Assembly: GCA_029204225.1 (NCBI GenBank)
Contig: CM055099.1
Span: 66,245,852 to 66,309,851, forward strand
Reading direction: 5' to 3'
Origin: Diphasiastrum complanatum
Lineage: Eukaryota > Streptophyta > Lycopodiopsida > Lycopodiales > Lycopodiaceae
DNA: 64,000 nt
Under the pieces are notes generated by a model. That model was given only the letters and a program-made list of their open reading frames with translations, did no database searches and had not been told where the DNA came from. A program made the position numbers and the translations under genes. How positions within the stretch are numbered: the first letter of the stretch is position 1; each line of letters opens with the position of its first letter. Shown here piece after piece: positions 61,711 through 64,000 of the stretch.

Positions 61711-62239
61711 TGTGTTGGGGAGCTGTTTAAGGGCGTGATGGGTGGCTGTGATTTGGCAGCATGATGTTCTCGGAGTTCCACTGACCCACCAAACCTCTCA
61801 TCCTTCACACCCAAAATACTTTATTGTTGGGATCTACTTTCTTGTTGGGCTCCACTTTTTAGCACACCTTGCCACCTATCAAAGAGATCTAGTTTCACAG
61901 ATGTGGTTTCTATCTTCTTCTATTTTTGTAACCAAAGTGCTCTCACTATAGGATATTAGATCATATATGCATTGTACATCTAGTAATTGGCCAATCCCCA
62001 ACATGGCTCTTACACTTAAGGCGTCAATGACACAACATGTGGTTTGGCCATATTAAATAACTTTTCTCAACTCACCCCCTTGAGAATAAAGTTTAGAAAT
62101 CATTATTGTCTTTTTGCCATTCGTTAACCAGATTTATTCAACGGCCTTCATTTTGTAAGTTTGCATACATTTTACATTATAAAGTAATGCCAAGCTAAGG
62201 AGCATCAAGTTCCAAACCGCAAACTTCACGTTAACTGAG
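61711..62239. other. LLG upstream region
   Basis: No coding or repeat feature recognised; would contain the LLG promoter on the minus strand. No clear TATA box placed. Confidence 0.4.
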
Positions 62240-62365
62240 ATTAGGGCCAATTGTTTGGCTAATTTGTTCACTAAATCCTTGCCCAAGGATTCATTTGTTA
62301 AGCTAAAATCTTTACTTGGAGTAATTGATAGAAGTATCATAGTTTCCAAAGCTAGATTTGAGGAG
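62240..62365 (+). pseudogene. Copia-7 RNase H end
   Basis: LANLFTKSLPKDSFVKLKSL then LGVIDRSI: the C-terminal ADxxTK.L block of copia polyproteins, with Leu-Ala-Asn replacing Ala-Asp. Followed by GAGGAG and an LTR start. No upstream copia domains are visible before 62240. Confidence 0.75.
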
Positions 62366-62873
62366 TGTGAAAAATTGCCTATCTTGACAAATCTAGCTAT
62401 GTCAAATAATGTAAATATGTACATTAGTGGGTCCCACACGTGTGAGGTCATGGAGCCACATGGTAAACCTATGCTAGAGTAGGTTAGATCATGTCTAAAA
62501 AGTGGGTCAAGTTTATTATTTGGTAGTGATTCCTACTTTAAATGACCCAATTCTTAGATTTATGGAGTAGATTGCCCGACTAGCCACCAATATGGCAAGA
62601 CTCTAGGAATGAGGCTAGAAATGGCAAATAGGGCAAGAAAGCCAATTTATCAGCTTCTTTATTACATGCTGGAAATTCACCTAACTCGAGAGAGGAAGAG
62701 ACTTTTCTATGTATCCAATCCTCCATAGTGAACACTTAGATTATTTTTGAGAGCTCATTGACAAAACTCGAGTTCTACACTATGTACTTGGAATGTTTTT
62801 GGACCTAACTAAGAACAAAGTGGTTTTCACTTCATTTTCAGTCTACAGGCCGTATTGAGTACTGCTTCACACG
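62366..62873 (+). repeat. Probable 3' LTR of copia-7
   Basis: Starts TGTGAAAAATTGCC right after the purine-rich GAGGAG, and a candidate end TGCTTCACA lies at about 62873, again the TGTGAA...TTCACA style seen in copia-6. Homology to the copia-6 LTR is confined to the ends, so it is a different family. Confidence 0.5.
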
Positions 62874-64000
62874 TGCGTGGGCTGTACTTCGCTTTTGATC
62901 ATTGATTTTAGATTGCTCTTGATTGATAGATGCTAAATTGCTAATCTAGATCTCAAATTTGTGTGTCTAGTTTGCATTTGTTTTGCGATCAATCAATCAA
63001 TCACTCTTGTGCGGCATTAATGCACTCATTTAAGGTCCAAAGTAGTGTACTTTGACAACTCCCAACCAATCAAACTTCCAAGCATCCTCATTGACCTCTC
63101 CTCTTAGCCCAGTCCTCCGAGTGCACCTGTGCATTTCTCTTCATGTGATGTCTTAGTGGTGTCAAGTGTCTATTTGTTTACTTTTTGCTAGTTTCAATTT
63201 GGTTTAATTTCTTGAATTAGTTTAGTTTACTTCTCTTTTTAGTTCAATTTGATTTCCTTTCAAGACAACTTGATAGAAATATGGGCTTGTAAAAGACTGT
63301 CCTTGCCATCCAACAAAATGAATTCTGTTCTGATTATTTGGCAAGACAACCAATAAATGTATGGGCCTCTAAATTTTATATCTAATATTTGTTTCCATCA
63401 ATTTTGTTTATTTTATTTTATTTTCCCAGCACTTCAAGGCTATAAGTTTGTTATGTTTCTTTGATAATGTTTGACATGCTATATTTCAAAAACTTTCATT
63501 ACTTTTCGTAATTTTTTAAAAATTGATTGTGTATTTTTTAAGTTTATATTTTCAAAATAGGGGAGACACGACAAATGTTTAAAACTGTACGGTTCTTTTG
63601 TTGGTTCATTACCATGTTGCTTGTAGTAAATCTCTCCTTTTAAAAGCCCATTTCTACCTCAAGCTCCTTTTAGTTTATATTATCACACCATGCAACATGC
63701 TATAGATAGTGTTGACACCATATTGACTTCTGTAAGGAAAACAATCAAGGATATGCATCGAGAAACTATGAAGAGAATGGTAACAAAAATTGATCAATAG
63801 GCCATGGCAACCACCGATAATTTGGAGGCTATGTTCCAAAAGCTCATCGGCCAATAGTCACACAATTGCCTCCATTTTTTAGGTGCATTCAAGTCTAGCT
63901 CTATGCTTGACACTGGCTACGACCACTTGATAGAACTTCCCTTTGTCAGTTTTGCTTCCCAATTCTAGAGAGGAACTATCAACAAATGCTGCATTTGGCA
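62874..64000. other. Right end of window, little recognised
   Basis: AT-rich. At about 63690-63790 a plus-strand frame reads IDSVDTILTSVRKTIKDMHR and ends at a stop, then ATTDNLEAMFQKLIG in the same frame; this could be the start of a gypsy gag but no later gag motif is seen before the window ends. Confidence 0.4.

Noticed and set aside
1-64000. CRISPR arrays, bacterial operons, tRNA or rRNA genes
   Set aside because: Repeats are microsatellites or transposon-derived; no regularly spaced repeats with unique spacers and no cloverleaf or rRNA core sequences were recognised by eye.

Overview
The window looks like nuclear DNA of a land plant with a repeat-rich genome. The evidence is Ty1/copia and Ty3/gypsy elements primed by the plant initiator-tRNA site TGGTATCAGAGC, intron-containing BED-finger hAT transposases, a LINE family, interstitial TTTAGGG repeats, a LORELEI-like (LLG) GPI-anchored-protein gene and a plant-style SR splicing-factor gene. 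The species cannot be fixed from sequence alone. Very long TE-filled introns and a divergent LLG would fit a fern, lycophyte, bryophyte or gymnosperm, but that is inference. No tRNA, rRNA or CRISPR array was recognised.

Layout. 1-1.3 kb: unassigned, possibly LTR. 1.3-8.4 kb: a decayed copia (copia-1) split by a complete hAT transposon (E1, 2528-7597) with perfect 8-bp target duplications; E1 itself carries a LINE tail. 8.5-13.1 kb: a degenerate gypsy (gypsy-1). 13.2-17.2 kb: two copia remnants, one on the minus strand (copia-2) and one on the plus strand (copia-3). 17.2-17.8 kb: a LINE ORF1 fragment and a (GA)n tract.

18.4-46.8 kb: the 3' part of an SR-type splicing-factor gene on the plus strand. 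Four exons (18435-18509, 33119-33376, 46382-46519, 46609-46759) join in frame, all through phase-2 GT-AG introns. Intron A (14.6 kb) holds a LINE interrupted by gypsy-2, which is interrupted in turn by a non-coding LTR element with a 5-bp target duplication. Intron B (13.0 kb) is mostly a stack of hAT elements (E2, E3, E4), each with its own subterminal palindrome, plus copia pieces, a 5'-truncated LINE and an ORF1-only LINE derivative with an intact 203-aa ORF. Exons encoding the RRM and start codon are not in the window.

46.9-64 kb: apparently gene-poor sequence, then copia-6 with a 653-bp 5' LTR, a copia integrase relic, gypsy integrase/chromodomain and RT relics, and a two-exon LLG gene on the minus strand (60594-61583). 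A copia tail with an LTR closes the window. Only the SR gene and the LLG gene look like host protein genes.

Common themes are nested insertion; copia copies that have lost the middle of their polyprotein; a LINE family ending in an ATGCC/GGCAT hairpin plus (TC)n, at least two copies of which sit inside (TC)n tracts of hAT elements; and hAT paralogs whose subterminal repeats keep a TTCGAA core but differ in the flanking base.
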